A stretch of DNA of 34,835 nt from contig JAAYQW010000023.1 of NCBI GenBank assembly GCA_012519115.1, forward strand, positions 1 through 34,835. The letters run 5' to 3'. Shown piece after piece: positions 8,102 to 16,803 of this stretch. This DNA is from Spirochaetales bacterium (GTDB lineage: Bacteria; Spirochaetota; Spirochaetia; Sphaerochaetales; Sphaerochaetaceae). Numbering within the stretch: position 1 is the first letter of the stretch; each line of letters begins with the position of its first letter. A program made the position numbers and the translations under genes. The notes under the pieces were generated by a model. It searched no databases. It saw only the letters and a list, made by a program, of their open reading frames with translations, and was not told the origin of the DNA.

Positions 8102-8851
8102 ATGAAGAAAAGGCTTACCCTTGTTCTCATCGTATCTGCTTTTTTTATCTTTATCGGGTGCGGAATACCTACTATTTTCACGATTGACAGCTCAATTCGT
8201 GTCCTGTCCAAAACAGATGCGAAAATCACCGCCAAGTATGTGGTGGATCAAAGCACGTTGGATGACCTTGGCAAAATCGATCCGATGAACGGACCGAAGA
8301 TCTTCCTCGGATATGCGATTACCGGTTCATCCACGACATTTGAAGGGTATTCCGCGTCACGGCTCCAGACGGCATTTGAAGCAAAAGCCGGTAAAGCGCC
8401 ATACGGACGTCATATCCGAGCCAACGCATACGAAGCTGACGAAGGAATCTTTTCAATCAAAGATGCTCATGACGAGAATCTTCTGTATGTGATCTATCCG
8501 TTCAGTGACACCTCAGGCGGTGTCTATACATCGCCAAATTACCATGTCATGTATACCGATCCAACCGCTATTTCCTTGGATGACCACATTGAAACCGATT
8601 TTGCCGTTGAATATGACAAAGCAAATGGCACCTTTTCCGTAACACCAGCAAACCCTTCGTATAAACATCAGACGAATAACAAACTCGCCCGAATACAACA
8701 GAAGCCGTTTTCATCGATCCAACCTGAAGATGAAGATGTTGTTGCCGGCGGTCTGTACGTTCATCTCTTTGCTGCAATCAATATTTCCCAGGGCGATTTC
8801 AACAATATCTACTGGACAAACCTGAAATATTTGGGAAGCATGGAAATCTAA
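8102..8851 (+). CDS. Lipoprotein of unknown function
   Basis: A 249-residue protein with a type II signal peptide: KKR, a hydrophobic stretch and the lipobox FIGC with the modified cysteine at residue 20. The mature part is mostly predicted beta-strand, rich in Thr, Ser, Tyr and Asp, with no motif I recognise. It has a strong TTAGGAGG ribosome-binding site. It is the last gene of the plus-strand series and lies 37 nt after the TPR protein. An envelope role is likely from the signal peptide only. Confidence 0.75.
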   Translation: MKKRLTLVLIVSAFFIFIGCGIPTIFTIDSSIRVLSKTDAKITAKYVVDQSTLDDLGKIDPMNGPKIFLGYAITGSSTTFEGYSASRLQTAFEAKAGKAPYGRHIRANAYEADEGIFSIKDAHDENLLYVIYPFSDTSGGVYTSPNYHVMYTDPTAISLDDHIETDFAVEYDKANGTFSVTPANPSYKHQTNNKLARIQQKPFSSIQPEDEDVVAGGLYVHLFAAINISQGDFNNIYWTNLKYLGSMEI

Positions 8852-8915
8852 ATAATATATATTCTGTCAACTAGAAATTATTGATTTGATTCTTCTTTTC
8901 TCCCCTGTCTTGTTC

Positions 8916-9272
8916 TTATCCGTTGTGCTCCGCTTTAATCAGTTCATGGAGCATGCCGAATTCGGCATCGGAGATGTTCAGTTTCTGCGCCAAGCGATAT
9001 GCGATCGTCACGTGTTCCTTGATGGTGGCGAGAAACTCCTCTTTGATCCGGTCCTTTGCACCAAGAGCGACCTTGGAACCTTTTGCAGGAATCGTGGTGA
9101 TATATCCGGCTTCTTCCAATTCCTTGTATGCCCGCTTTATCGTAATCACGCTGACTTCGAGCGTCTTGGCAAGATTTCGGATTGAAGGAAGCTTTTCTCC
9201 TTCTTTGAGAATTTCATTTGCGATTTGAAAGCGAACCTCTTCGATGATCGCCATATACATCGGTGTGTCCAT
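8916..9272 (-). CDS. GntR-family regulator, YtrA-like
   Basis: A 118-residue DNA-binding protein. Residues about 8-75 form the GntR winged helix-turn-helix (ILKEGEKLPSIRNLAKTLEV, then TIKRAYKELEEAGYI and the wing TIPAKGSKV). The remaining ~40 residues are a short helical dimerisation tail, typical of the YtrA subfamily, which lacks a large effector domain. I use the ATG at 9272 because the PMY motif just after it belongs to the conserved start of the domain; the -10-like TATATT at 9280-9275 would suit a start at 9260 instead. There is no obvious ribosome-binding site for either. It diverges from mazG across a palindrome it may bind. Confidence 0.8.
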   Translation of the reverse strand: MDTPMYMAIIEEVRFQIANEILKEGEKLPSIRNLAKTLEVSVITIKRAYKELEEAGYITTIPAKGSKVALGAKDRIKEEFLATIKEHVTIAYRLAQKLNISDAEFGMLHELIKAEHNG

Positions 9273-9278
9273 AGAATA

Positions 9279-9289
9279 TACACAGTGTA
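9279..9289. promoter_or_regulatory. Palindromic operator between gntR and mazG
   Basis: TACACAGTGTA is a perfect palindrome around a central base. It overlaps the TATATT -10-like element of gntR (9280-9275) and the -35 region of mazG (9286-9291). Its position and GTGTA half-sites fit an autoregulatory YtrA-type GntR operator; binding is inferred. Confidence 0.5.
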
Positions 9290-9314
9290 CCATATCCTGA
9301 GATTCCGGTATACT
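9286..9314 (+). promoter_or_regulatory. mazG promoter
   Basis: TATACT at 9309-9314 is a near-perfect -10 element; a weak -35 (TGTACC, 9286-9291) lies 17 nt upstream. The -10 ends 6 nt before the mazG ATG, so transcription should begin at the start codon. Confidence 0.5.
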
Positions 9315-9320
9315 TTTTTC

Positions 9321-10124
9321 ATGATTGATTACACATTTACCCGCTATGAGAGCTATGAAGAAGCGCTCGATCAGCTCAGGACGATCATCGCTCATCTGCG
9401 CAGCGATAACGGCTGCCCATGGGATCGAGAACAAACAAGTGAAGATATCACCTTGAATCTGATCGACGAAGCCTACGAGTACCTGGATGCCCTCAGAAGT
9501 GAATCCAAGAGTGATTCGATGGAAGAGCTTGGAGATGTATTTCTGAACGTCCTGATGCTTGGCCACATTCAGGAAGAGACCGATGAAGCATTCGTGGTCG
9601 GGGCGTTGAACGCCGTCAGTGAAAAACTGATTCGTCGCCATCCCCATGTCTTCTCCTCAGCCTCGGCGGACAGTCCCGGTGATGTCCTTGTGCTCTGGAA
9701 TCAGATGAAAGTCAAGGAAGGAAAAATGCCGAAGGAAGACGACTTTTTCAGCCGGATTCCCCCTGCTCTTCCCATCTTTGAGAAAGCCGCTGAAATCCAG
9801 CAAAAGATGAGGAAGGTCGGTTTTGATTGGCCGGATTCCGACGGAGTCTTCGAGAAGGTTCAAGAAGAAATACGGGAAGTGCGTGAATCATTGGAGGGAG
9901 GCGGTGATACCGAGGAGGAACTGGGCGATCTTCTCTTCAGCGTCATCAATCTCACCCGTTTTCTTGGCTACAACCCCTCGTATGCGCTTCGCCGGGCGAA
10001 TGAAAAGGTTCAGGCACGGTTCAACCGGGTGGTCGCTCAGGCACGAGAAGAGGGTCTGGAACTCAAAACGGCGAACCTCGATCAGATGGAAGCGCTATGG
10101 CAACGAGCTAAGGACGAAGCATGA
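9321..10124 (+). CDS. mazG: Nucleoside triphosphate pyrophosphohydrolase MazG
   Basis: A 267-residue enzyme that hydrolyses (d)NTPs to NMP and pyrophosphate, used for nucleotide pool cleansing and, in E. coli, lowering ppGpp. The N-terminal domain shows NGCPWDREQT, the acidic DEAYEYLDAL and EELGDVFLNVLM metal-binding helices; a second MazG-like domain has EIREVRES and EEELGDLLFSVINL with the NPSYALRRANEKVQARF tail. The ATG at 9321 gives the usual N-terminus; an open frame extends upstream to 9225 but through the promoter and operator. No ribosome-binding site is present. The 3' end overlaps the convergent radical-SAM gene by 17 nt. Confidence 0.93.
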   Translation: MIDYTFTRYESYEEALDQLRTIIAHLRSDNGCPWDREQTSEDITLNLIDEAYEYLDALRSESKSDSMEELGDVFLNVLMLGHIQEETDEAFVVGALNAVSEKLIRRHPHVFSSASADSPGDVLVLWNQMKVKEGKMPKEDDFFSRIPPALPIFEKAAEIQQKMRKVGFDWPDSDGVFEKVQEEIREVRESLEGGGDTEEELGDLLFSVINLTRFLGYNPSYALRRANEKVQARFNRVVAQAREEGLELKTANLDQMEALWQRAKDEA

Positions 10125-12543
10125 ACTCGCTGTAGGAAGTCCCGATCTCCCCGGCATAGAGATTCGTCCGGGTTATCTCGTATTTGGAGGCGACCAGGAA
10201 CTTGTCCGCATCCTTTCCGAAGAGCAGCTTGATCATGTTGCGTTCGCCGCAGACGATCACTTCGAAGCGATGTTCCCTGATCTCTTTCACCGTGGCGCCT
10301 TCTTTAGGCTCTTGAACAAGTGCCTGAAGAGCGTTTTGAGCCTCAACGTTTCCTTTCGTGTCAAACTCATAGCGGCTGGCGACGAGGTGCCGGGCAAGGG
10401 TTCGCTTCTTTCCTTTGGGCAGAAACACGACGCTTGTGATCTCAAAGCCTTCATTGAGATTCTTCTGCAAGGTTTCGTTTACGACCGATTCGGTTACCGA
10501 CGGGTCGTCGACGAGCTCGATCAGGAGGATTTCCGCCTCCCCGGTTATTCCAAGCGAAAGCGGATTCACGAATTCGAGTTTGGGCGTCGGGTTGTACCCC
10601 TGGGTGAACTGCACCTGCAAGTTCGATCGCTGGAGCGCCATCTCGACGTTTCTCATCGTATTGATGTGACTGATCAAGGTTGCGGGAAAGACCCGTCGGT
10701 ACGTAACGAGCGCCTGCACATAGGAAAGCGGACTGGGCCGGTCCTGCGGTTTCGGGTATTCGATGGAAATAAGTCGCTTGGCATCAACTACTTTGTTTGA
10801 GGGAGTACACGCGGCACAGAGATGAGTACACTCATCGGTGCACCGTCCGGTAAGCAGAAGCCTGCTTGCCCGCTTATACTCCTCGACGAGGAACGGTTTG
10901 CTGACTCGAAGATTGATTCCATCCCAGGGAAGCGGTTCATCAAGGCCGTATTCATTGCAGATCGCGGCATTTACGTCGTAGGATGCCTCTCCGATCGCTT
11001 CAAACCATTTCTCCTTATCAAGGTATTCGTCCCATGCATCAAGCCTGCAGCCTTTATCGTAGGCGCTCTCGATGACATCGGCGAAGTTTTGATCCCCCCG
11101 GCTGATCAATCCCTCGATGTAGCTGATCGTCGGATCGTGATAGTTGACCCGGGCTCCCTTGATTCGAGCGATGATCATCTTTTTGAGGTGATGCAGCTGA
11201 TTCTGGGCTTCCTTGGCCGGAAGTTGAGCGCACCATTGAAAAGGCGTATGGGCTTTCGGAATGAAGGTGCCGATGTTGATATTCATATTGAGCTTCGTTT
11301 CATCCCAGATCGCGCCAAGATAATCGACGATCTCCCGGTTTTCTTCCTCCCGGTCCACAAACGGGAGACCCACCATGAAATAGAATTTTGCGAGCCGCCA
11401 TCCCCTGCTCTTCGCTTCCTGAATGATTTCAATGACCTGCTGTAGAGGAACCGGTTTGTTCATCGCGCGCTGCCATGCTTCTTTCGGCGTCTCGATGGCA
11501 AAGGTAAGCCCGCTTTTCCTCACCTCGCCGAGCTTTTCCAGGATTTCGAGGTTGAAGGTGTTCACCTTCAACGAAGGAAGAGAAAAGGAGATGTTCCGAT
11601 GGGCGTAGGTGGCGTTCAAAAAGTCGATCATCTCCTCGATCTGAGGATGATCGCCGCTGGAAAGCGAGGAAAGGGTGATTTCCCGATAGCCATACTCATC
11701 AATGAACTGCTTGACCTCTTCGACGATCGAGGCGAGATCTTTCTGGCGGTATGGTTTGTAGAACTGACCGGCATGGCAGAACCGGCAGCCGTTGGGACAC
11801 CCCCTCATGATCTCCACCACCCCGTTGTCTTGAGCCACTTTGATATTCGGTACGACAAAGTGCTGAAACGTCCGTTTTTCCGGAAAGGAGCGATCGATAT
11901 GCCGTAGTACGGCGGATTGTTTGCCCAAGTGCCAGAGAAAAGAACATTTCCCTAGCGCTTCGACTTTCCGTGCCCGACTCCACCCTTCTTTCTTTGCTCG
12001 CTGCAAGATGGCGACGACCTCATCCAGGCCTCCCTCCGATTCGCCGATATACACAAAATCCAGGAATGCTCCGAACGGAAGCGGATTGGCGATCGCAGGC
12101 CCTCCGCCGATGACGATCGGATGCTTGTCGCTTCGCTCGTTTGCTCGAATCGGTATCTTGCCCAGATCCAGGACTTGAAGGATGTTCGTAGCCGTCAATT
12201 CATATCCGATCGAGATGCCGAGAAGATCGAGGGCATGCAGGCCGAGACGGGATTGGAGAGTGTACAGCGGAATTTCTTTCGCTCTCAGCAATGCTTCGAA
12301 GTCGGGAGCGACGGAGAAGACGCGATCGCAATGAACACCATCGATGCGGTTCAATTGGTCATAGATGATCTTGATCGCCAGATTGCTCATGCCGATCTCA
12401 TAGAGGTCGGGAAAACAGATCGCACAGCGAAGGTCGTCCGGTTCGGGCTCCTTCCTGTTCCGGGTATACTCACCGCCGATATACCGGGCGGGGTTGCTTA
12501 TCATCAACAAATCGTCTTGTAACCGATCAAACGTGTTATTCAT
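10108..12543 (-). CDS. Fused radical SAM (TIGR03960) and DUF2344 (TIGR03936) protein
   Basis: An 811-residue protein. The N-terminal ~200 residues resemble the B12-binding-like region that precedes many radical SAM domains (CFPDLYEIGMSNLAIKIIYD, then GGGPAIANPLPFGAF). The radical SAM centre is at C249, C253 and C256 in RGCPNGCRFCH. The last ~220 residues form DUF2344 (LISHINTMRNVEMALQRSNL, QGYNPTPKLEF). This fusion is a recognised but uncharacterised family; a role in tRNA or rRNA modification has been guessed because DUF2344 often neighbours RNase and ribosomal genes. The ATG at 12543 overlaps the upstream lipoprotein stop by 8 nt and has an AAGGAAG ribosome-binding site; the frame upstream lies inside that gene. 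Confidence 0.88.
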   Translation of the reverse strand: MNNTFDRLQDDLLMISNPARYIGGEYTRNRKEPEPDDLRCAICFPDLYEIGMSNLAIKIIYDQLNRIDGVHCDRVFSVAPDFEALLRAKEIPLYTLQSRLGLHALDLLGISIGYELTATNILQVLDLGKIPIRANERSDKHPIVIGGGPAIANPLPFGAFLDFVYIGESEGGLDEVVAILQRAKKEGWSRARKVEALGKCSFLWHLGKQSAVLRHIDRSFPEKRTFQHFVVPNIKVAQDNGVVEIMRGCPNGCRFCHAGQFYKPYRQKDLASIVEEVKQFIDEYGYREITLSSLSSGDHPQIEEMIDFLNATYAHRNISFSLPSLKVNTFNLEILEKLGEVRKSGLTFAIETPKEAWQRAMNKPVPLQQVIEIIQEAKSRGWRLAKFYFMVGLPFVDREEENREIVDYLGAIWDETKLNMNINIGTFIPKAHTPFQWCAQLPAKEAQNQLHHLKKMIIARIKGARVNYHDPTISYIEGLISRGDQNFADVIESAYDKGCRLDAWDEYLDKEKWFEAIGEASYDVNAAICNEYGLDEPLPWDGINLRVSKPFLVEEYKRASRLLLTGRCTDECTHLCAACTPSNKVVDAKRLISIEYPKPQDRPSPLSYVQALVTYRRVFPATLISHINTMRNVEMALQRSNLQVQFTQGYNPTPKLEFVNPLSLGITGEAEILLIELVDDPSVTESVVNETLQKNLNEGFEITSVVFLPKGKKRTLARHLVASRYEFDTKGNVEAQNALQALVQEPKEGATVKEIREHRFEVIVCGERNMIKLLFGKDADKFLVASKYEITRTNLYAGEIGTSYSEFMLRP

Positions 12544-13288
12544 GAGCTTCCTTGCTTGTCTGGTAGAGCAGCGCATATCGGGCTTCCTCATATCGCCGTC
12601 CGGCTTGACCGGCAAGCAGAGCCAAAGCGCGATAGAGTTCGATTGTATCACTCTTTTGCATTCGTAGGGAGATGAACCACGCATCGGCGATCGAAGGATC
12701 CAGTCCGATGGGAACCAGCTTCAGGACAAGAGCGATCTGCTCCTCTGTTGAAAGAATGCTCAGATAGGCTGCAAGAGCTTTTGGATCAACCTCGGTGGAA
12801 ATGAGAAATCCGACCTCTTCGGATGGTGAAGAGGTTCCTTGGATCGTTTGAGAAAAGAGCGTTTTTGCGTCCTCCGTTCTGCCTGTGTTCAGCAACGCCC
12901 GGTAATACCCTTTTGCCTGATCGATCGTCAAGCGATTGTCCGCTTCAAGCATCTCCGCCTGCGTGATGAGATAGATCCAATCCCGATTTTTCAAGGCAAG
13001 CTCAAAACTCAGCTGAGCCTGCTCCTGCTTGGAAAGAGGAGTCAAGGCGTTGTAGAGCTTGATCGTATCCAAGGCTTTTGATGATTGGCCGAGGCGATCG
13101 AGCGCTTGAGCCCGGTAGATCAGCAGCTTTGGATCATGATTCCTTCGAAAGCGCGTAGATGTATGATCGAGCACCTCCCGGTACGCTCCCGATTCGAGCA
13201 AACGGTCTAGGGCTTGGTAGTTGTTTGAACAGGAGACGAACAGACAAAAAAAGGAGAGAAGTATGCTTACAAGAACTGTCTTTTGCAT
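12536..13288 (-). CDS. Lipoprotein with TPR-like helical repeats
   Basis: A 250-residue protein with a type II signal peptide (MQKTVLVSILLSFFCLFVSC, lipid-modified Cys20). The mature part is helical and resembles loosely conserved tetratricopeptide repeats (GAYREVLDHTSTRFRRNHDP, LIYRAQALDRLGQSSKALDT, GYYRALLNTGRTEDAKTLFS). It probably acts as a periplasmic scaffold; no partner is evident. The ribosome-binding site is AAGGGGTG. It begins only about 25 nt after the 3' end of the RNase P RNA, so it may be transcribed by read-through from rnpB, and it overlaps the radical-SAM gene. Confidence 0.75.
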   Translation of the reverse strand: MQKTVLVSILLSFFCLFVSCSNNYQALDRLLESGAYREVLDHTSTRFRRNHDPKLLIYRAQALDRLGQSSKALDTIKLYNALTPLSKQEQAQLSFELALKNRDWIYLITQAEMLEADNRLTIDQAKGYYRALLNTGRTEDAKTLFSQTIQGTSSPSEEVGFLISTEVDPKALAAYLSILSTEEQIALVLKLVPIGLDPSIADAWFISLRMQKSDTIELYRALALLAGQAGRRYEEARYALLYQTSKEAHE

Positions 13289-13312
13289 AGCTTCACCCCT
13301 TGTATGTAAAAA

Positions 13313-13651
13313 AAGACAAGGCAGCCAATAAGCCGGGTTCTGTCGAAGATGATCATCTATCTAGGTGGTTTGTTGCCAAACCACTCGTGCAACCTACCCG
13401 CAAATATCAGGCGGACAACCCTATTTGCTGCTTGGTCTTGCTCCTGACGAGGTTTTCCCTGCCAATGATGTTGCCATCATCGCGGTGAGCTCTTACCCCA
13501 CCATTTCACCCTTACCGCAAAGGCGGCGGTATATTTTCTGTGGCACTCTCTGTAGCGTTACCGCTCCCGGATGTTATCCGGCGTCATGTCCTGTGGAGCC
13601 CGGACTTTCCTCACTCGGCATACCGAGCGCGATCATCTAGCCTGCCTTGTC
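13313..13651 (-). ncRNA. rnpB: RNase P RNA, bacterial type A
   Basis: The catalytic RNA of RNase P, which removes the 5' leader from tRNA precursors. Conserved segments on the minus strand include GAGGAAAGTCCGGGCTCC (13612-13595), the AGGGTGAAATGGTGGGGTA segment with AAGAGCTCACCG, a GACCAAGCAAATAGGG stretch and ACAGAACCCGGCTTA (13343-13329) near the 3' end. The P1 helix closes the ends perfectly: GACAAGGCAG at 13651-13642 pairs with CTGCCTTGTC at 13324-13315. Seven T residues follow immediately (13314-13308). The 5' end is set by P1 and by a -10 element six nt upstream. Confidence 0.95.
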
Positions 13652-13657
13652 AAAAAT

Positions 13658-13663
13658 CCTATA
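13658..13663 (-). promoter_or_regulatory. -10 element of rnpB
   Basis: TATAGG (13663-13658) lies 6 nt before G13651, the first base of the P1 helix. It overlaps the TAG stop of the zinc-ribbon gene (13661-13659). No good -35 is visible at 17 nt; TTGACG further downstream is too close to serve. Confidence 0.45.
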
Positions 13664-14474
13664 AAACGTCGTCAAACTCACCTTCTTGGACAAACTCACC
13701 CAAATCGGCATCGGGATCGACTCGTCCTGCGATGAACTTGTCATCCGCTCCTTCAACGTCCTCCCAGTAGAGGATTCGGCTGCAGTACGGACAGAATTCA
13801 ACGTCCTTGCCGTCACGAACCGAGTTTACGAACTGCACCGGAAGAATAACATGACATCCCTGGCAAACCAAGCCATGGACCGGAACGATTCCTTTGCCTT
13901 TCTTGTTCTTCACGATATTGGAAAACTTATTGTACAGATCGTGGGTGATCTCTTCGCCGATGAAGCTTTCGCATCGCGCGCTGACTTCGGCCAGCTCCTG
14001 TTTCTTCTCGGCAAGGAGCGCATCGATCTTGTTCGCCTCCGCATCGACTTCACTTTTTTGAAGAGCCATCAGCTCCTCCTTTTCGGTGAGCCGGATTTCA
14101 AACTCCTGAACCTGCTTCTCTTTGACGTGAAGCTGTTTCAACAAGCTCTGCTCTTTTGCCGCGGCATCTTTGATCTCTTTCTCCAGCGCTTCAAACTCGC
14201 GCTGAGTGGTGATCAATTCCATGTTGCGTTCGCTTTTATCACGGGCCTGTACAGCGTCTTCATATTGGTAGCCAAGATTCTTCAGCTCGACCTTCGCCGC
14301 CTCGCTTCGAGTGTGTTCATCGATGTAGTCGAGGTTGATCGTGTCCAACAACTCCTGTTTGACTTTCAAGTCGCGGGGGAGCCTCGCGATCTCCTCTTCG
14401 AGAGCGAATCGAATGCTCAAATCATTCTGCAATTGATTAAGCCGTGAAAATACCGCTGCTTCATTCATCATCAT
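13659..14474 (-). CDS. Coiled-coil C4 zinc-ribbon protein
   Basis: A protein of up to 271 residues with a long antiparallel coiled coil (about residues 10-180, with many E/K/L heptads) and a C-terminal zinc ribbon. The four metal-binding cysteines are C203, C206, C227 and C230 (LVCQGCHVILP and EFCPYCSRILY). This is the zf-RING_7/CT398-like family, found widely in bacteria; in Chlamydia a member (CdsZ) is linked to type III secretion, but a general function is unknown. Three tandem ATG codons (14474, 14471, 14468) follow GAGGAAG; the third has the best spacing. It is 12 nt after rpoD and ends inside the rnpB promoter. Confidence 0.88.
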   Translation of the reverse strand: MMMNEAAVFSRLNQLQNDLSIRFALEEEIARLPRDLKVKQELLDTINLDYIDEHTRSEAAKVELKNLGYQYEDAVQARDKSERNMELITTQREFEALEKEIKDAAAKEQSLLKQLHVKEKQVQEFEIRLTEKEELMALQKSEVDAEANKIDALLAEKKQELAEVSARCESFIGEEITHDLYNKFSNIVKNKKGKGIVPVHGLVCQGCHVILPVQFVNSVRDGKDVEFCPYCSRILYWEDVEGADDKFIAGRVDPDADLGEFVQEGEFDDVL

Positions 14475-14486
14475 CTTCCTCTGCTA

Positions 14487-16529
14487 TTAAATGAAATCCT
14501 TCAATTTTCTGCTTCGTTTCGGGTGGCGGAGCCTTCGCAGGGCTTTCGCTTCAATCTGTCGAATGCGCTCACGAGTCACCTCAAAATACAATCCTACTTC
14601 CTCGAGTGTCAACGAGTAGCCATCCTCCAAGCCGAACCGCATCTTCAAGACTTCCTGTTCACGAGCGGGAAGCGTACCGAGCACCTCTTTCAGCTGCTCC
14701 TGAAGCAGCGAATATGCGGTTTGCTGGGCGGGATTCTCGACATCCTTGTCTTCGATGAAATCGCTGAGGAGGGAGTCCTCCTCTTCACCGACCGGCGTCT
14801 CGAGACTGATCGGTTCGCGGGCGACGTTTTTAACGCTCTTCACCCTGCTCTCCGTCCAACCGAGCTTCTCGGCAACTTCTTCATCGGTCGGCTCGCGCCC
14901 GAGGCTCTGCATCAACATCCTCGATTCGCGAACCACCTTATTGATCTGTTCAATCATATGAACCGGAACGCGGATCGTCCGAGCCTGGTCGCTGATCGAA
15001 CGGGTGATCGCCTGGCGAATCCACCACGTGGCGTAGGTGGAGAACTTGAAGCCTTTGCGGTACTCGAACTTCTCAACCGCTTTGATCAGACCGATATTCC
15101 CTTCTTGGACAAGGTCGAAGAAGTGGAGTCCGCGATTGGTATACTTTTTGGCGATCGAGACGACGAGCCGCAGGTTCGCCCGGATCAGCCGGTCCTTTGC
15201 GTCTTTCATCATCTTTTGACCGTACTTGATCCGATCGGCCAGCTCCAGAATGGCATCGCTTCGTTCCTCGAACTCGAACTCGATCTGCTTGAGCACTTTG
15301 TGAGTGATCTGAAGCTCCCGAATCAGATCTTTGATCGTATCACTGGAAAGGTGCAGCTCTTCTTCGATCAAGGCGGCTTTTGACTGGGTCGCCAGATCTT
15401 TTCCGAGTTGACGAAGATCGCGGGCGGTCCGGATATTTAGCTTGTTCTCAAGCTGTTGCTTCTTTTCATTGAAGGAACGAATCTTATATTCCGCTTCGAT
15501 GAAGTCATCGGTGAACGCTAGAATCTCTTCCGGCTGCAATTCGATCGCCGAGAGCTTCTTCAGCAACGCCTGTCGACTCTTATCCAAAGCGGCATCGCCG
15601 AGAATATCTTCTCCGGAGAGAATCATCTGGTCTTTCTTTGCGATATAGGTCTTTAAAACAGCTTGAACATCCTTCAACGGTTCACGGTAGCAATTGTTGT
15701 ATCGCTTCAGGTTTACTTCGAACTCTTTAGCATCCTTTTGAGTATATTCATCGTCATTTTCATCCCGCTTCGTGGTAAGCGCCGCGAGAATGTCTTTGAA
15801 TCGGGTGATCAGAATCCCGCTTTCCTGAATCACCTCGGTGATGATCGCCGCCCCCTCTTCCATCTTCATGGAGAGTTCGACTTCCTGTTCGGCGGTAAGA
15901 AGATTCTCCCGTCCGATTTCTCGCAGGTAAAGCCGAATCGGGTCGTCCCCGCCGCCCTCCCCTTTATCGGTTCCAAGGATCGTCGGATGGCGGGAAGACT
16001 CGCTTTCCCCATCCTGGTCGTCGAGCTTGGAGATATCTACATAGTGGGCTCCACCGGCCGAGTCGTCGTCGGTGCTGATGCCGCTCCATGATTTCAGCCC
16101 ATCGACCTCGTCCTCTTCATCCTCGTCATCAAGATCATCATCGTCGTCATCGTCTTTCGCTTTTTTCGGGGGATCGTCCTCTTCCTCTTCCGGCTCGTGA
16201 AAGTCTTCCACGCTGATCGGCTCGACATCGACGTCCATTTCATCGTCAATGTCATCCTCCTCCACCAAATCCAAGCTGAACACATCATCACTGACTTCAT
16301 CGATCTCATCGTCATCAGGTTCACCATCAAAGCCGTTGATCTCATGAGTATCAAGCGGTTCGACAAGTTCAATGTCGTTGTCGGTCAACAGTTCTTCAAT
16401 CGCTTCTACATATTCTTCGCCCAGGTTTCCAACCTTTTTCATGAGGAGATCTTTGCTGACACTTTTCGTGTCCCCCGCCTCTTTGACCAGTTCATTAAAT
16501 ATGTTGTTGACAATAGTGTAATCCAGCAT
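14487..16529 (-). CDS. rpoD: RNA polymerase primary sigma factor
   Basis: A 680-residue sigma-70. Region 1.1 (residues 1-60) is followed by an unusual acidic low-complexity insert (about 64-143; 46 of 80 residues are D or E), then region 1.2 ([26 protein letters not shown]), the non-conserved region, region 2 ([35 protein letters not shown] and [10 protein letters not shown] for -10 recognition), region 3 and region 4 with the helix-turn-helix [27 protein letters not shown] is the ribosome-binding site. Its sequence fits the TTGACA/TATAAT promoters seen throughout the window. It follows dnaG, as in many bacteria, after a 274-nt gap containing a promoter and a hairpin. Confidence 0.97.
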   Translation of the reverse strand: MLDYTIVNNIFNELVKEAGDTKSVSKDLLMKKVGNLGEEYVEAIEELLTDNDIELVEPLDTHEINGFDGEPDDDEIDEVSDDVFSLDLVEEDDIDDEMDVDVEPISVEDFHEPEEEEDDPPKKAKDDDDDDDLDDEDEEDEVDGLKSWSGISTDDDSAGGAHYVDISKLDDQDGESESSRHPTILGTDKGEGGGDDPIRLYLREIGRENLLTAEQEVELSMKMEEGAAIITEVIQESGILITRFKDILAALTTKRDENDDEYTQKDAKEFEVNLKRYNNCYREPLKDVQAVLKTYIAKKDQMILSGEDILGDAALDKSRQALLKKLSAIELQPEEILAFTDDFIEAEYKIRSFNEKKQQLENKLNIRTARDLRQLGKDLATQSKAALIEEELHLSSDTIKDLIRELQITHKVLKQIEFEFEERSDAILELADRIKYGQKMMKDAKDRLIRANLRLVVSIAKKYTNRGLHFFDLVQEGNIGLIKAVEKFEYRKGFKFSTYATWWIRQAITRSISDQARTIRVPVHMIEQINKVVRESRMLMQSLGREPTDEEVAEKLGWTESRVKSVKNVAREPISLETPVGEEEDSLLSDFIEDKDVENPAQQTAYSLLQEQLKEVLGTLPAREQEVLKMRFGLEDGYSLTLEEVGLYFEVTRERIRQIEAKALRRLRHPKRSRKLKDFI

Positions 16530-16590
16530 CTGTTCCCTTTACCCCGTTTCTTTGTCGACACTCCGAATCCGTGTTGGAGTCCGTGCACAT

Positions 16591-16617
16591 AAAAAGCCTT
16601 GGTTTGAAACAACCAAG
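16591..16617 (-). terminator. Hairpin with T-run in the rpoD leader
   Basis: On the minus strand CTTGGTT (16617-16611) pairs with AACCAAG (16604-16598) around a 6-nt loop, followed by GC and five T residues (16595-16591). It sits between a good promoter (16742-16770) and rpoD, so it acts either as an attenuator of rpoD or as the end of a separate RNA of about 145 nt. The rest of the 16530-16803 gap holds no convincing gene. Confidence 0.5.
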
Positions 16618-16741
16618 TGAACTCAAAGGCATGTTACGTCAGTGTTATTCTCTCCCTTCGTATAATCGTCATCTTTCAGCACTTCGTCAATCTCGAGTCA
16701 TTCGCGCTCAAGACGGTGACCTTTTTCACGGACGTCGTTAC

Positions 16742-16770
16742 ATCATACAGATTTATCCGTGCCTTTACAA
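16742..16770 (-). promoter_or_regulatory. Sigma-70 promoter upstream of rpoD
   Basis: TTGTAA (16770-16765), 17 nt, then TATGAT (16747-16742) on the minus strand. Start near 16735 would leave a leader of about 205 nt before rpoD. A second weaker candidate is TTGACG (16690-16685), 17 nt, GATTAT (16667-16662). Confidence 0.55.
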
Positions 16771-16803
16771 GAGAAGTAAAACCGATGGCATCCTCCTTTT
16801 TTC

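Noticed and set aside
8852-8915. Terminator between the lipoprotein and gntR
   Set aside because: The interval is T-rich in places but I find no stem of useful length on either strand.
9225-9320. N-terminal extension of mazG
   Set aside because: It runs through the gntR start, the operator and the promoter, and the extra residues do not resemble MazG.
12544-12684. N-terminal extension of the radical-SAM protein
   Set aside because: These codons lie within the upstream lipoprotein gene; the family start matches the ATG at 12543.
16676-16729. 17-residue frame starting GTG in the rpoD leader
   Set aside because: It has no ribosome-binding site and nothing to suggest coding use; it could be a leader peptide but I cannot support it.
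16765-16791. Eight-codon reading frame after dnaG (ATG with GGAGG)
   Set aside because: The ribosome-binding site touches the ATG, leaving no spacing, and its stop overlaps the -35 of the rpoD promoter. It is probably chance.
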